From Pseudonocardia sp. DSM 110487 (lineage in GTDB: Bacteria > Actinomycetota > Actinomycetes > Mycobacteriales > Pseudonocardiaceae), in the NCBI RefSeq assembly GCF_019468565.1, contig NZ_CP080521.1:1240001-1304000 (forward strand): a stretch of 64,000 nucleotides of DNA. The letters are read 5' to 3'. The position numbers and the translations under genes were made by a program. The notes under the pieces are model-generated. The model saw only the letters and a list, made by a program, of their open reading frames with translations, made no database searches and was not told the origin of the DNA. Positions 17,042 through 25,675 of this stretch are shown piece after piece (positions within the stretch are counted from its first letter, which is position 1; the number at the start of each line of letters is the position of its first letter).

Positions 17042-17779
17042 ATGAGCACCACCGAACCACCCACGACCGAGGTCCCTCCGCCCGCGGAACCGAAGCCGCC
17101 CCACCGTTCCTGGCGATCCCGGCTGCGCAGCCGCGGCGTCGTGATCACCGCGGCGATCGCGGCGCTGGTCGTGATCGGCGGCGTCACCGCCGCCCTCCTG
17201 CTGCCCGACAGGGACCACGGCCGCTTCGGTCCCGGATTCGACCGGGCGGGCTGGTCGGGCGCGCCCCCGTGGGCGGACGAGCGGCACGGCCCGATGGGCA
17301 TGGGCGACGACGGTCCCGGCGACGAGCGGTTCGGCGGCCCCGGCCCGCGCGGCTTCGGCGACGAGCCGGTGATCACGGGCACCGTCGCGTCGGTGGCCAA
17401 CGGTTCGATCGTCGTGAACGTCGACAGCGCGGGCCAGCGCACCATCCGCACCGACGGCGACACCCGCGTGCGCGGGGCCGGCAACAGCGGCCTCGGCGAC
17501 CTGCAGGTCGGCGAGCGCGTCGTGGTCGGGGTCGAGGGCACCGGCGATGCCGCCACCGCGGAGGCGATCTGGGTTCCGCAGGCGCGCGTCACCGGCACGG
17601 TCACCGCGGTCAGCGGTGACACCGCCAGCGTGACGTCCGTCGACGGGCTCGCCGTCACCGTCAACACCGCGGCGCTGTCGCAGAAGCCCGCCGTCGGCGA
17701 TGTCGTGGTGCTCACCGGCACCGCCGATGCCGGCACGATCCGCGCCGACGGCATCCGCGTGCTGCCCAAGGCTTCCTGA
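17042..17779 (+). CDS. DUF5666 membrane-anchored protein
   Basis: The 245-residue protein has a short Pro-rich cytoplasmic start and one TM helix (VVITAAIAALVVIGGVTAALLL). A Gly/Asp-rich linker follows, then two OB-like DUF5666 repeats: ITGTVASVANGSIVVNV and VTGTVTAVSGDTASVTSVDG. It should sit outside the membrane. The function of the family is unknown. ATG 17042 is seven bases after AGGGGAG; ATG 17036 is also in frame. Its position opposite a two-component system with repeats between them suggests it is a regulon member. Confidence 0.8.
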   Translation: MSTTEPPTTEVPPPAEPKPPHRSWRSRLRSRGVVITAAIAALVVIGGVTAALLLPDRDHGRFGPGFDRAGWSGAPPWADERHGPMGMGDDGPGDERFGGPGPRGFGDEPVITGTVASVANGSIVVNVDSAGQRTIRTDGDTRVRGAGNSGLGDLQVGERVVVGVEGTGDAATAEAIWVPQARVTGTVTAVSGDTASVTSVDGLAVTVNTAALSQKPAVGDVVVLTGTADAGTIRADGIRVLPKAS

Positions 17780-17785
17780 CCGGCC

Positions 17786-18943
17786 TCACGGCCCGGCCCC
17801 GCGCACGGTCGCCGGACGTGGCGCGCCCCCCTCCGCCACGTCCGGCGGTCGTGCCAGGGGCCGGGCCGTGATCACCTCTCCCGGATCGGCGAGCACGGCC
17901 TGCACCATCGCGGTGGCGGCTCCACGCAGAGCCGCGTCCTGCCCGAGCGTGGAGAACCGGACGTCGATGCCGGCCCGCGAGAAGACCCTGGCGGCGAGCT
18001 CGGCGCGCACGGCGCCGAGCAGCGGGGCACCGCAGCGGGGGTAGCCACCACCGAGCACGACGGCGGGCACGTCGAGCAGGTGCACCGCGCCGGTGAGCGC
18101 GATGCCGAGCGCCCGGCCGGCCGCGCGAACGGCGTCCGGGCGGGCGAGCGCTTCAAGGCTGGCGAGGGTCTCGAGGCAGCCACGGCCGCCGCAATGGCAT
18201 TCCAGCCCGTCCGGCTCGACGACGACGTGGCCGATCTCGCCGGCGCGGCCGCCGGCCCCTGCGAAGAGGCCGCCGTCCAGGAGGATCCCGGCGCCCACGC
18301 CGATCCCGCCGGAGACGACGATCGCGTCGGTCGGACCGCCTGCCCACCGCTCGGCGAGGGCGGCGAGGTCTGCCTCGTTGCCTGCGCGGACCGGCAGGCC
18401 ACGGAGCCGCGTGCTCAGCGCATCGCCGACGGCGACGTCGACCCAGCGGGGGAGGTTCGGCGCGCGTTCCAGCACCCCGTTCGGACCGACGACGCCGGGC
18501 AGGGCCACGGTCGCGCCGGCGATCGGGAGCCCGGCCTCGGCCACGACGTCGGTGGCGAGGGCGGCGAGCCGAGCGAGCGCGGCGTCCGGCACGTCGTCGC
18601 GGTGGTCCGACGCCACCGTCCGCTGCACCCGCACCGCGCCCGTGAGGTCGACGACGCACGCGCGCACCGAGTCGACCCCGACCTCCAGCCCGAGCCCGCC
18701 GGGTCCGCGCGGATCCAGCCGCAGTGGGCTCGCCGGGCGTCCCGGCCCGCCGCGCGCGGCCGCGAGCTCCGTGACGAGGCCGGCCGCGATCAGCTCCTCC
18801 ACCAGCGACGACACTGTTCCGCGCGTGAGCCCGGTACGCGCCGCCACCCCGGCGCGGGACAGCGGCTCCGGCCCGGCGACCTCCCCCAGCACGAGCGCGA
18901 GGTTGTGCCGCCGGACCGTGTGCTGCCCCGCGGGCACGCTCAC
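17786..18943 (-). CDS. ROK-family transcriptional repressor (XylR-like)
   Basis: The 385-residue protein has an N-terminal winged helix (PLSRAGVAARTGLTRGTVSSLVEELI) and a C-terminal ROK sugar-kinase-like fold. GVVGPNGVLERAPNL and VSGGIGVGAGILLDGG form the sugar pocket. The zinc motif CHCGGRGCLETL is complete, and the repressor-type HTH shows it is a regulator. It lies just downstream of xylBA on the same strand and would be released by xylose. A matching palindrome stands before xylA. Confidence 0.88.
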   Translation of the reverse strand: MSVPAGQHTVRRHNLALVLGEVAGPEPLSRAGVAARTGLTRGTVSSLVEELIAAGLVTELAAARGGPGRPASPLRLDPRGPGGLGLEVGVDSVRACVVDLTGAVRVQRTVASDHRDDVPDAALARLAALATDVVAEAGLPIAGATVALPGVVGPNGVLERAPNLPRWVDVAVGDALSTRLRGLPVRAGNEADLAALAERWAGGPTDAIVVSGGIGVGAGILLDGGLFAGAGGRAGEIGHVVVEPDGLECHCGGRGCLETLASLEALARPDAVRAAGRALGIALTGAVHLLDVPAVVLGGGYPRCGAPLLGAVRAELAARVFSRAGIDVRFSTLGQDAALRGAATAMVQAVLADPGEVITARPLARPPDVAEGGAPRPATVRGAGP

Positions 18944-18961
18944 CCCGACACGCCCGCCCTC

Positions 18962-19031
18962 AGACCGCGACTCGCGTGCACGGAGACCGCGACTCGCGGA
19001 CGTGAGTTTGCGCCACGTCCCGCGAGTCGCG
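18962..19031. repeat. GCGACTCGCG repeat cluster
   Basis: AGACCGCGACTCGCG occurs at 18962-18976 and 18984-18998, and the inverted core CGCGAGTCGCG at 19021-19031. It fills the spacer between xylB and the ROK gene and is related to the cluster at 11456-11631. With the arms paired it could form a stem and act as a terminator. Confidence 0.6.
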
Positions 19032-19066
19032 CTCTGGGTGCGCCCGTGTCGGGGTCTCCCACGGGT

Positions 19067-20470
19067 TCACGCACCCAGGCGCGGGGCCGTCAGCTCGCGG
19101 ACCTGCGCGTACCGCTCCCGGACCGCGGGGGTGGCGTCGGCCTCGAACGACTCCGTGTCGGCGGCCTCCCACACGGGAGGGGTGTCGCCGCCGGCGAGCA
19201 CCCATGCCGCCTGCCGGGCCGCGCCGTCGGCCACGTACTCGCCCGGCGTGGGCCGCAGCACGGGCCGCCCGAGCACCGCGGGCGCGATGCGGGCGAGTGC
19301 CTCGGAGCGGGCGCCGCCGCCCACGAGGAACGCTCGTTCCAGCGGAACGTCGGCCGCGAGGAACGCGTCGAGCGCGTCGGCGAGCCCGCACAGCAGACCT
19401 TCCACGGCCGCGCGGGCGAGGTGCGCCGGCGTGGAGCTGGACAGGGTGAGCCCGTGCATGGCGCCCGTGGCGTCCGGGCGGTTCGGCGTGCGCTCGCCCT
19501 CCAGGTACGGCACGAGCACGAGCCCGTCGGACCCGGCTGGCGCCGACAGCGCGAGGCGGGACAGCCCGTCGTGGTCGACGCCGAGCATGCGCGCCGCCGC
19601 GTCGAGCACCCGTGCGGCGTTGAGGGTGCACACCAGCGGGAGGTGCTCGCCGGACGCGGACGCGAAGCCGGCGATGATGCCGGTCTCGTCCGCGGTCGGG
19701 GTGGGGCTGATCGCGCACACCACCCCGGACGTGCCGATCGAGATCACCACGTCCCCGACGGCGGCGCCGAGCCCGAGCGCGGCGCCCGCGTTGTCGCCCG
19801 CCCCCGGCCCGACGAGCACCCCACCCGCGGAGCGGCCTGCCGCATCGGCCGGGCCGAGAACCCGCGGCAGCCGCACGTCGGACCGCCCGAACGCGCGCTC
19901 GAGCAGGTCGAGCCGGTACTCCCCGGTGACGCCGGAGAAGTAGCCCGTGCCGCTGGCATCCGAGCGATCGGTGACGAGGTCGTCCAGCGAACCCGTGCCG
20001 AGCAGCTTCCAGGTGAGCCAGTCGTGCGGCAGGCACACCGCAGCGGTGGCGGCGGCGTGCTCGGGCTCGTGCTCGGCGAGCCACCGCAGCTTCGTGGCCG
20101 TGAACGACGCGACCGGGACGCTACCGGTCGCCTCGGCCCACTCCTTCGCCCCCAGCTCGGCGACGAGGTCGGCGGCCGCGCCCGCTGAGCGGGTGTCGTT
20201 CCACAGCAGCGCCGGCCGGACGACCTCGCCCGCCTCGTCGAGGCAGACCATCCCGTGCTGCTGGCCCGCCACGGCGATCGCCTCGACGCCGTCGAGCCCG
20301 CCCGCCTCGCCGATCGCGGCCTGCAGCGCGTCCCACCAGGCGGAGGGGTGCACCTCGGTGCCGTCGGGGTGCTTCGCGTTGCCCGAGCGGACCAGGGCGC
20401 CGGTCTCCGCGTCCCGGATCACCACGGTGCACGACTGGGTCGACGAGTCGACCCCGGCCACGAGAGTCAT
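19067..20470 (-). CDS. xylB: Xylulokinase
   Basis: The 467-residue FGGY kinase phosphorylates D-xylulose with ATP. The N-terminal phosphate-binding motif is GVDSSTQSC. AVAGQQHGMVCLDEAG and LLWNDTRSAGAAADLV are FGGY-family substrate segments. The C-terminal ATP lobe has LVGGGARSEALARIAPAVLG. The ATG overlaps the xylA stop as ATGA, so the two are translated together (xylA first). The family also includes other sugar kinases, but the xylA neighbour settles the call. Confidence 0.93.
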   Translation of the reverse strand: MTLVAGVDSSTQSCTVVIRDAETGALVRSGNAKHPDGTEVHPSAWWDALQAAIGEAGGLDGVEAIAVAGQQHGMVCLDEAGEVVRPALLWNDTRSAGAAADLVAELGAKEWAEATGSVPVASFTATKLRWLAEHEPEHAAATAAVCLPHDWLTWKLLGTGSLDDLVTDRSDASGTGYFSGVTGEYRLDLLERAFGRSDVRLPRVLGPADAAGRSAGGVLVGPGAGDNAGAALGLGAAVGDVVISIGTSGVVCAISPTPTADETGIIAGFASASGEHLPLVCTLNAARVLDAAARMLGVDHDGLSRLALSAPAGSDGLVLVPYLEGERTPNRPDATGAMHGLTLSSSTPAHLARAAVEGLLCGLADALDAFLAADVPLERAFLVGGGARSEALARIAPAVLGRPVLRPTPGEYVADGAARQAAWVLAGGDTPPVWEAADTESFEADATPAVRERYAQVRELTAPRLGA

Positions 20471-21651
20471 CGGGCGCCCATCAGGTGCTCCACCGCCAGT
20501 TGGTTGAGCCGGACGTAGCCGTAGCCGCGCTCACCCGCCTTCACGGCGTCGTAGTCCTCGAACGCGGAGCGGTCGGCCTTGAGGTCGGCCACGGACTCGC
20601 CGGGGTTCAGCGTCGGCTTCGCCAGCTCGGCCACGCCGGACACCGCGAGCGCCTCGGCAACCTCCGGGTCGGCCCGGAACGCCGCGGCCCGCTCCTTGAG
20701 CAGCAGGTAGGTGCTCATGTTCGCCGCCGCGGACGCCCAGACGCCGTCGAGGTCCTCGGTGCGCAGCGGCTTGTAGTCGAAGTGCAGGGGGCCGTCGTAC
20801 TTCGGCCCGCCGCCGGGCGCGCCGTTCTCCAGCAGGTCGACGGTGGCGAACGCGCTGAGCAGGTCGCCGTGACCGAACACGAGGTCCTGGTCGTACTTGA
20901 TGCCGCGCTGCCCGTTCAGGTCGATGTGGAAGAGCTTGCCCGCCCACAGCGCCTGGGCGATGCCCGCGGTGTAGTTGAGCCCGGCCATCTGCTCGTGACC
21001 GACCTCGGGGTTGACGCCGACGATGTCACCGTGCTCCAGCTCGGCGATGAACGCGAGCGCGTGCCCGAGGGTGGGCAGCAGGATGTCGCCGCGGGGCTCG
21101 TTCGGCTTCGGCTCGATCGCGAAGCGGATGTCGTAGCCCTGCTCCTTGACGTAGGCGGCGAGCAGGTCGATGCCCTCGCGGTAGCGGTCGAGGGCTGCGG
21201 CGATGTCCTTGCCGGAGTCGACCTCGGCGCCCTCCCGGCCACCCCAGAAGACGTACACCTTCGCGCCCAGCTCGGCGGCCAGGTCGAGGTTGCGGATGAC
21301 CTTGCGCAGCGCAAACCGGCGCACGCCCCGGTCGTTGCTGGTGAACGCCCCGTCCTTGAAGACGGGGTGGGTGAACAGGTTGGTGGTCATCGTCGTCACC
21401 ACCGTCCCGGTCTCGGCAAGGGCCGCCTTGAACCGGGCGATGATCCGGTCGCGCTCGGCGCCGTCGGTGCCGAACGGGATGAGGTCGTCGTCGTGGAAGT
21501 TCACGCCCCACGCGCCGAGCTCGGCGAGCCGGTGCACTGACTCGACGGGGTCGATCGCCGGCCGCGTCGCGTCCCCGAACGGGTCGCGGGCGGGCCAGCC
21601 GACCGTCCAGAGCCCGAAGCTGAAGCGGTCCTCGCGGGTGGGCTGCGGCAT
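20467..21651 (-). CDS. xylA: Xylose isomerase
   Basis: The 394-residue enzyme interconverts D-xylose and D-xylulose. Catalytic residues are visible: H53 and D56 in NFHDDDLIPFG, the metal Glu and Lys in IEPKPNEPRGD, the metal His in EVGHEQMAG, and Asp ligands in HIDLNGQRG and DLVFGHGD. Length and motifs fit the shorter actinobacterial class. ATG 21651 has AAGGGG seven bases upstream; an in-frame ATG lies 24 bp further up. It is the first gene of xylA-xylB, with the ROK repressor downstream. Confidence 0.95.
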   Translation of the reverse strand: MPQPTREDRFSFGLWTVGWPARDPFGDATRPAIDPVESVHRLAELGAWGVNFHDDDLIPFGTDGAERDRIIARFKAALAETGTVVTTMTTNLFTHPVFKDGAFTSNDRGVRRFALRKVIRNLDLAAELGAKVYVFWGGREGAEVDSGKDIAAALDRYREGIDLLAAYVKEQGYDIRFAIEPKPNEPRGDILLPTLGHALAFIAELEHGDIVGVNPEVGHEQMAGLNYTAGIAQALWAGKLFHIDLNGQRGIKYDQDLVFGHGDLLSAFATVDLLENGAPGGGPKYDGPLHFDYKPLRTEDLDGVWASAAANMSTYLLLKERAAAFRADPEVAEALAVSGVAELAKPTLNPGESVADLKADRSAFEDYDAVKAGERGYGYVRLNQLAVEHLMGAR

Positions 21652-21662
21652 CGTCAAACCCC

Positions 21663-21683
21663 TTTGTTCGGTCATCGTACAAA
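21663..21683. promoter_or_regulatory. Candidate XylR (ROK) operator upstream of xylA
   Basis: TTTGT at 21663-21667 and ACAAA at 21679-21683 form an inverted repeat with an 11-bp spacer, 12 bp upstream of the xylA start. ROK-type XylR sites elsewhere carry TTTGT/ACAAA-like half-sites. A repressor bound here would block xylA; the divergent xth start is only 27 bp away. Confidence 0.55.
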
Positions 21684-21709
21684 CCCTGGGCAACGGTAGC
21701 GTGCTGTGG

Positions 21710-22564
21710 GTGCGTCTGGCTACGTGGAACGTGAACTCGGCCCTCATCCGCCTGCCCCGGCTGCTGCCGTGGCTGGACGAGCGCGCGCCCGATGTCGTGT
21801 GCCTGCAGGAGACCAAGCTGTCCGACGAGGCGTTCGCGGAGGCGTTCGACGATCCACTGGCCGAGCGCGGCTACGCCGTCGCCCATTTCGGCGAGGGCCG
21901 CTGGAACGGGGTGGCGCTGCTGTCGCGCGTCGGGCTCGACGACGTGGTGCACGGGCTGCCAGGGGAGCCGCGGTTCCCGGCCCCCGACTCGCCCGCCGAG
22001 GCGCGGGCGATCACGGCGACGTGTGGCGGGTTGCGCGTTACGTCCGTCTACGTGCCCAACGGCCGCACCCCCGACGACCCGCACTACGCGTACAAGCTGG
22101 ACTGGCTCGCCGCGCTGCGGGAGTCGATCACCGACCCGGCCGCGGCCGTGGTCGCGGGCGACATGAACATCGCCCCCACCGACGACGACCTGTGGGACCC
22201 GGCGCTCTTCGTGAACTCGACCCACGTCACGCCTGCCGAGCGCAAGGCGCTGGCCGAGATCAAGGGCCTCGGGCTGCACGACGTGGTGCGCGACCGGTGG
22301 CCGACCGAACGGGTCTTCACGTACTGGGACTACCGGGCCGGGCGGTTCCACCAGGACCTCGGCATGCGCATCGATCTCGTGCTCGCGGGAGCCGACGCCG
22401 CCGCGCGCGTGCAGGCCGCGTGGGTGGACCGCAAGGCCCGCAAGGGCAGCGGTCCGAGCGACCACGCCCCGGTGATCGTCGACCTCGACACGGCACCCGA
22501 CGGCGACGCGGGCCCGGTGGTGCCGCCGCCGTCGACCCCGAAGAAGCTGCCGCACCGTTCCTGA
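21710..22564 (+). CDS. xth: Exodeoxyribonuclease III (AP endonuclease)
   Basis: The 284-residue protein belongs to the Exo III/APE1 family, which cuts DNA at abasic sites and removes 3' blocks. It shows the start motif RLATWNVNS, the metal Glu in QETKLSDEAF, the Tyr segment VYVPNGR, Asp-Asn in GDMNIAPTD, and the closing Asp-His in GPSDHAPVIVDL. The GTG at 21710 places the standard MRLATWNVNS at the N terminus; GTG 21701 is an in-frame alternative. It is divergent from xylA. Confidence 0.93.
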   Translation: MRLATWNVNSALIRLPRLLPWLDERAPDVVCLQETKLSDEAFAEAFDDPLAERGYAVAHFGEGRWNGVALLSRVGLDDVVHGLPGEPRFPAPDSPAEARAITATCGGLRVTSVYVPNGRTPDDPHYAYKLDWLAALRESITDPAAAVVAGDMNIAPTDDDLWDPALFVNSTHVTPAERKALAEIKGLGLHDVVRDRWPTERVFTYWDYRAGRFHQDLGMRIDLVLAGADAAARVQAAWVDRKARKGSGPSDHAPVIVDLDTAPDGDAGPVVPPPSTPKKLPHRS

Positions 22565-22613
22565 TCCGGCACGAGGCTGGATGCCGAGGACGCGGGCCTG
22601 CGACAGTGATCTC

Positions 22614-23327
22614 ATGACGGCGGGATACGGACATCCGCAGTACGGCCCACCACCGGCGCCGGTCGCGGTCGCGCGGGTGGTCGCCGCGGGGCTCTTCGTC
22701 ATGGCCGCGGCGCTGGCGCTGGCCGGAAGCTTCGCCGCGTTCAGCGTCTACCGATTCGAGTCGGAGCTGTCTCCCGCGTCGACCACCACGACCACCGGCT
22801 GGGGTTCGTTCGAGGATCCCGTTCCCACCGAGCCGTTGCCCACGCCGAAGATCCTCTACGGGATCCCGATCACCGCCGCCGCCGTGCTTGCGCTCGTCGT
22901 CGCGCTCCTGCTGGTGCTGTCGGCCCGCAGGACGCAGGAACCGGCCGCCGTCCGATCGCTCGGGGTCGGCATCGGTGGGCTGTTGGTCGGCGTCGTCTCG
23001 GTGATCTGGCTGCAGCTCGTCACGATCGCGCAGAACGTCGCCGACGCAGCCCAGCCGGGGGACGAGGACGCAGGAATCCGCACCAGCTACCAGGTCGGTG
23101 TCGGCGGGTACCTGATCCTCGTGGCCGCGCTCCTCGCGCTCGCGGCGGCGGTGCTGCTGCTGGTCCCACGGCGCGCGTCGCACACCCCGACGGCGGTCCC
23201 GCCCGGCACGGGCCTGTTCCCGCCGCTCGGGCCGGGAGGGCAGCCGCAGTGGCAGCCCGCGTCCCCGTACTGGCCGCAACCGGCTCCGGCGCCCGGATGG
23301 GGCCCGACCCCGCCCCCACACGGGTGA
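22614..23327 (+). CDS. Four-TM membrane protein with Pro/Gly-rich tail
   Basis: I do not recognise a family for this 237-residue protein. It has four hydrophobic helices: around VARVVAAGLFVMAAALALAG, IPITAAAVLALVVALLLVL, LGVGIGGLLVGVVSVIWLQL and YLILVAALLALAAAVLLLV. The first loop is Ser/Thr-rich. The C-terminal tail is rich in Pro, Gln and Trp, as in many actinobacterial envelope proteins. ATG 22614 (MTAGYG) is preferred over an in-frame ATG at 22581 because the extra residues are not membrane-like. Confidence 0.7.
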   Translation: MTAGYGHPQYGPPPAPVAVARVVAAGLFVMAAALALAGSFAAFSVYRFESELSPASTTTTTGWGSFEDPVPTEPLPTPKILYGIPITAAAVLALVVALLLVLSARRTQEPAAVRSLGVGIGGLLVGVVSVIWLQLVTIAQNVADAAQPGDEDAGIRTSYQVGVGGYLILVAALLALAAAVLLLVPRRASHTPTAVPPGTGLFPPLGPGGQPQWQPASPYWPQPAPAPGWGPTPPPHG

Positions 23328-23355
23328 TCCAAGTCGGGGCGGGTACTGCTTCTCG

Positions 23356-24720
23356 GTGACCCTGATGGAGAACCGTGAGCTGACCGTCCTCGATCCGCGT
23401 ACCGACGAGGTCGTCGGGCGCGTCCCGATCGCCTCACCCGAGCGATGTGACGAGGCCGTCGCGGCCGCTCGGCGGGCCGCGCCCGGCTGGGCCCGCGCGC
23501 CGGCGGCGGAGCGCGGGGCGGCCCTGCACGCGGCGGCCGCCGCCGTCCGGGCGGCCGCCGACGAGCTCGCCGCCCTGAACGCCCACGAGACCGGCAAGCC
23601 TGCCGAGGACGCCCGCGGCGGCGTGGACGCGGGCGTGGGCACGCTCGTGCAATACGCGGAGCTCGGGCCGGTGCACCGCGGCCGCAGCCTGCACGGGAGC
23701 TGGGACGCCACCGACCTGATGGTTCCCGAGCCGCGCGGCGTCGTGGCCGTGCTGACGCCGTGGAACGACCCGATCGCCGTCGCGGCGGGCCTGATCGGGG
23801 CCGCGCACGTCACGGGGAACGCCGTCGTGCACAAGCCGAGCGAACGCAGCCCGCAGACGGGACGCCGGTTCGCCGAGCTCGTGGCGGCAGCCCTGCCGCC
23901 GGGCGTCCTCGAGATCGTCGACGGCGACGGTGCGGTGGGTGCTCGGCTCGCCGAGGCGCCCGTCGACGTCGTCGCGCACGTGGGCAGCTCCGCCACCGGC
24001 CGGGCGATCGGACAGGCCTGCGCCCGCACCGGGGCCCGCGCGCTGCTGGAGAACGGCGGCAACGATCCGCTGATCGTCGACGCCGATGTCGACCCCCGGT
24101 GGGCCGCGGGACAGGCCGCGCTCGGGGCGTTCGCGAACGCGGGGCAGATCTGCGTGTCCGTCGAGCGGATCTACGTCCACGCATGCGTTGCCGACGCGTT
24201 CCTCGAGGCGTTCACCGAGGAGACGGCGCGCTGGACGGACCGGATCGGCCCGCTGGTCGACCGGGCACACCGCCGGCACGTGCACGGGCACGTGGAGGAG
24301 GCGCTCGGCGCAGGTGCCCGAGCCCTGACCGGCGGCGCGATCCCTGAGGGCCCCGGCGCCTTCTACCCGCCCACCGTGCTGATCGGGTGCGTCCCGGACA
24401 TGGCGGTCATGAGCGACGAGACGTTCGGCCCGGTCGCCCCGGTGCGCGTCGTCCCCGACTTCGCCGGGGCGCTGCGAGAGGCGAGCGCCGACCGCTACGG
24501 CCTCGCGGCCGCCGTGCTCACCTCCGACATGGAGCACGCCCAGCGGGCGTGGCGCGAGCTGCCGGTCGGCACGGTGAAGGTCAACGACGTGTTCGGCGGC
24601 GCGCCGGGTGGGGCGTCCCAGCCGCGGGGGATCAGCGGCTCCGGCTTCGGGTTCGGGCCCGAGCTGCTCGACGAGATGACGGCCGTGAAGGTCGTGCACC
24701 TCGCCCCCGCCCCCGCCTGA
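23356..24720 (+). CDS. Aldehyde dehydrogenase family protein
   Basis: The 454-residue NAD(P)-dependent enzyme oxidises an aldehyde to the acid. TPWNDPIAVAAGLIGAAHVTGN is split by the usual cofactor elements (TPWNDP and KPSE). HVGSSATGRAIG is the glycine motif. ENGGNDPLIV carries the general-base Glu, where most members read ELGGK. FANAGQICVSVER holds the nucleophile Cys. GTG 23356 gives the longest form; ATG 23365 is nearly as good. No good ribosome site is visible. The substrate is unknown. Confidence 0.88.
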   Translation: MTLMENRELTVLDPRTDEVVGRVPIASPERCDEAVAAARRAAPGWARAPAAERGAALHAAAAAVRAAADELAALNAHETGKPAEDARGGVDAGVGTLVQYAELGPVHRGRSLHGSWDATDLMVPEPRGVVAVLTPWNDPIAVAAGLIGAAHVTGNAVVHKPSERSPQTGRRFAELVAAALPPGVLEIVDGDGAVGARLAEAPVDVVAHVGSSATGRAIGQACARTGARALLENGGNDPLIVDADVDPRWAAGQAALGAFANAGQICVSVERIYVHACVADAFLEAFTEETARWTDRIGPLVDRAHRRHVHGHVEEALGAGARALTGGAIPEGPGAFYPPTVLIGCVPDMAVMSDETFGPVAPVRVVPDFAGALREASADRYGLAAAVLTSDMEHAQRAWRELPVGTVKVNDVFGGAPGGASQPRGISGSGFGFGPELLDEMTAVKVVHLAPAPA

Positions 24721-24812
24721 GGGACACACCTTGGGGCGGACTTCGCCGGTTTCGCCAGCGACCCGGCCCGGATGCGGCAAATGTGCGCGGTGTCACCGAT
24801 GAAGGAGGAGCC

Positions 24813-25541
24813 GTGCGCACCCGTCCCATCAGGCAGGTCGTCATGAACGCGGTCGCCGTGGTCGCGGTCATCGGCATCGTGTTCGGCGCCGTGACCGCCT
24901 GCGGTTCGCCCGACCAGGCCCAGCTGCCAGCTCCGGGACAGCCGGGGACGCCGGGCGGTCTGGACGCCGCTTTCGGAATGGGCGCGGGCGGCGCGCTCGG
25001 GGAGGCGGGTTCGGCCGCGTCGGCGATCGCGGCGCTCGGCGGTCTCGGTCAGGCGCAGGGCACCGCCCAGGACGTCCGCCTTCTCGGTACGCAGTACTCC
25101 ACCGACGGGCAGGCACTCCTCGATCAGCTGAGGGCCAGTGGGGGCGGCATGCTCCCCACCGAGCCGACCGCGGAGCAACAGGCCACCCTCGCCGATCTGC
25201 GCGCCCGCAGCGGTGAGCAGTTCGACCAGGCGTGGCTGCGGGCCGCGGGCCAGTTCCAGCAGCAGGTCCGGGACGCGGCGAACGCCGTGCTCGCCGACGA
25301 GAACGCCTCCGCGGACGCAAAGGCCGCGGCGCAGGAGGCGCTGAACCGCCTCGACTCGCTCGCCGAGGGGCTCCGGCAGGCCTCGGCTCCGGCCGGGGCG
25401 GCGACGCCCAACGCGGTCGACGCCGGCAGCGGCGGACAGGCCGCGGGCGACGTGACGCCGGTGGCGATCGGTCTTGTCGGGTTCGGGGCCCTGCTGCTCG
25501 TCGGCGCCGGTGCGCTGTGGTGGCGGCGCCGGGCCGCCTGA
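24813..25541 (+). CDS. DUF4142-like lipoprotein with C-terminal TM
   Basis: The 242-residue protein starts at GTG 24813 with a near-perfect AAGGAGGAG site. The signal peptide ends in a lipobox-like AVTACGS. A helical middle (LLGTQYSTDGQALLDQL, then FDQAWLRAAGQFQQQVRD) resembles DUF4142, a ferritin-like fold of unknown role. A C-terminal TM helix (GLVGFGALLLVGAGALWW) and RRR end follow, so the protein appears anchored at both ends. The tail resembles a sortase sorting signal, but no LPXTG or LAXTG is present. A sortase gene follows on the same strand. Confidence 0.65.
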   Translation: MRTRPIRQVVMNAVAVVAVIGIVFGAVTACGSPDQAQLPAPGQPGTPGGLDAAFGMGAGGALGEAGSAASAIAALGGLGQAQGTAQDVRLLGTQYSTDGQALLDQLRASGGGMLPTEPTAEQQATLADLRARSGEQFDQAWLRAAGQFQQQVRDAANAVLADENASADAKAAAQEALNRLDSLAEGLRQASAPAGAATPNAVDAGSGGQAAGDVTPVAIGLVGFGALLLVGAGALWWRRRAA

Positions 25542-25675
25542 CACCGGGCGCATCCGCCTTCGGTCTCGTCGAGCGGGCCGGCCCGGCCACCCATCAGCAA
25601 CTGGGACGCCATCGCGCCCCGGCAGGGGACCACCCGCCCGACGTCGACCGCGGTGCCCGCGTCACCCGCGCTCTC

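Noticed and set aside
18080..20188. Plus-strand frame of about 700 codons over ROK and xylB
   Set aside because: Low-complexity shadow of two well-supported minus-strand genes.
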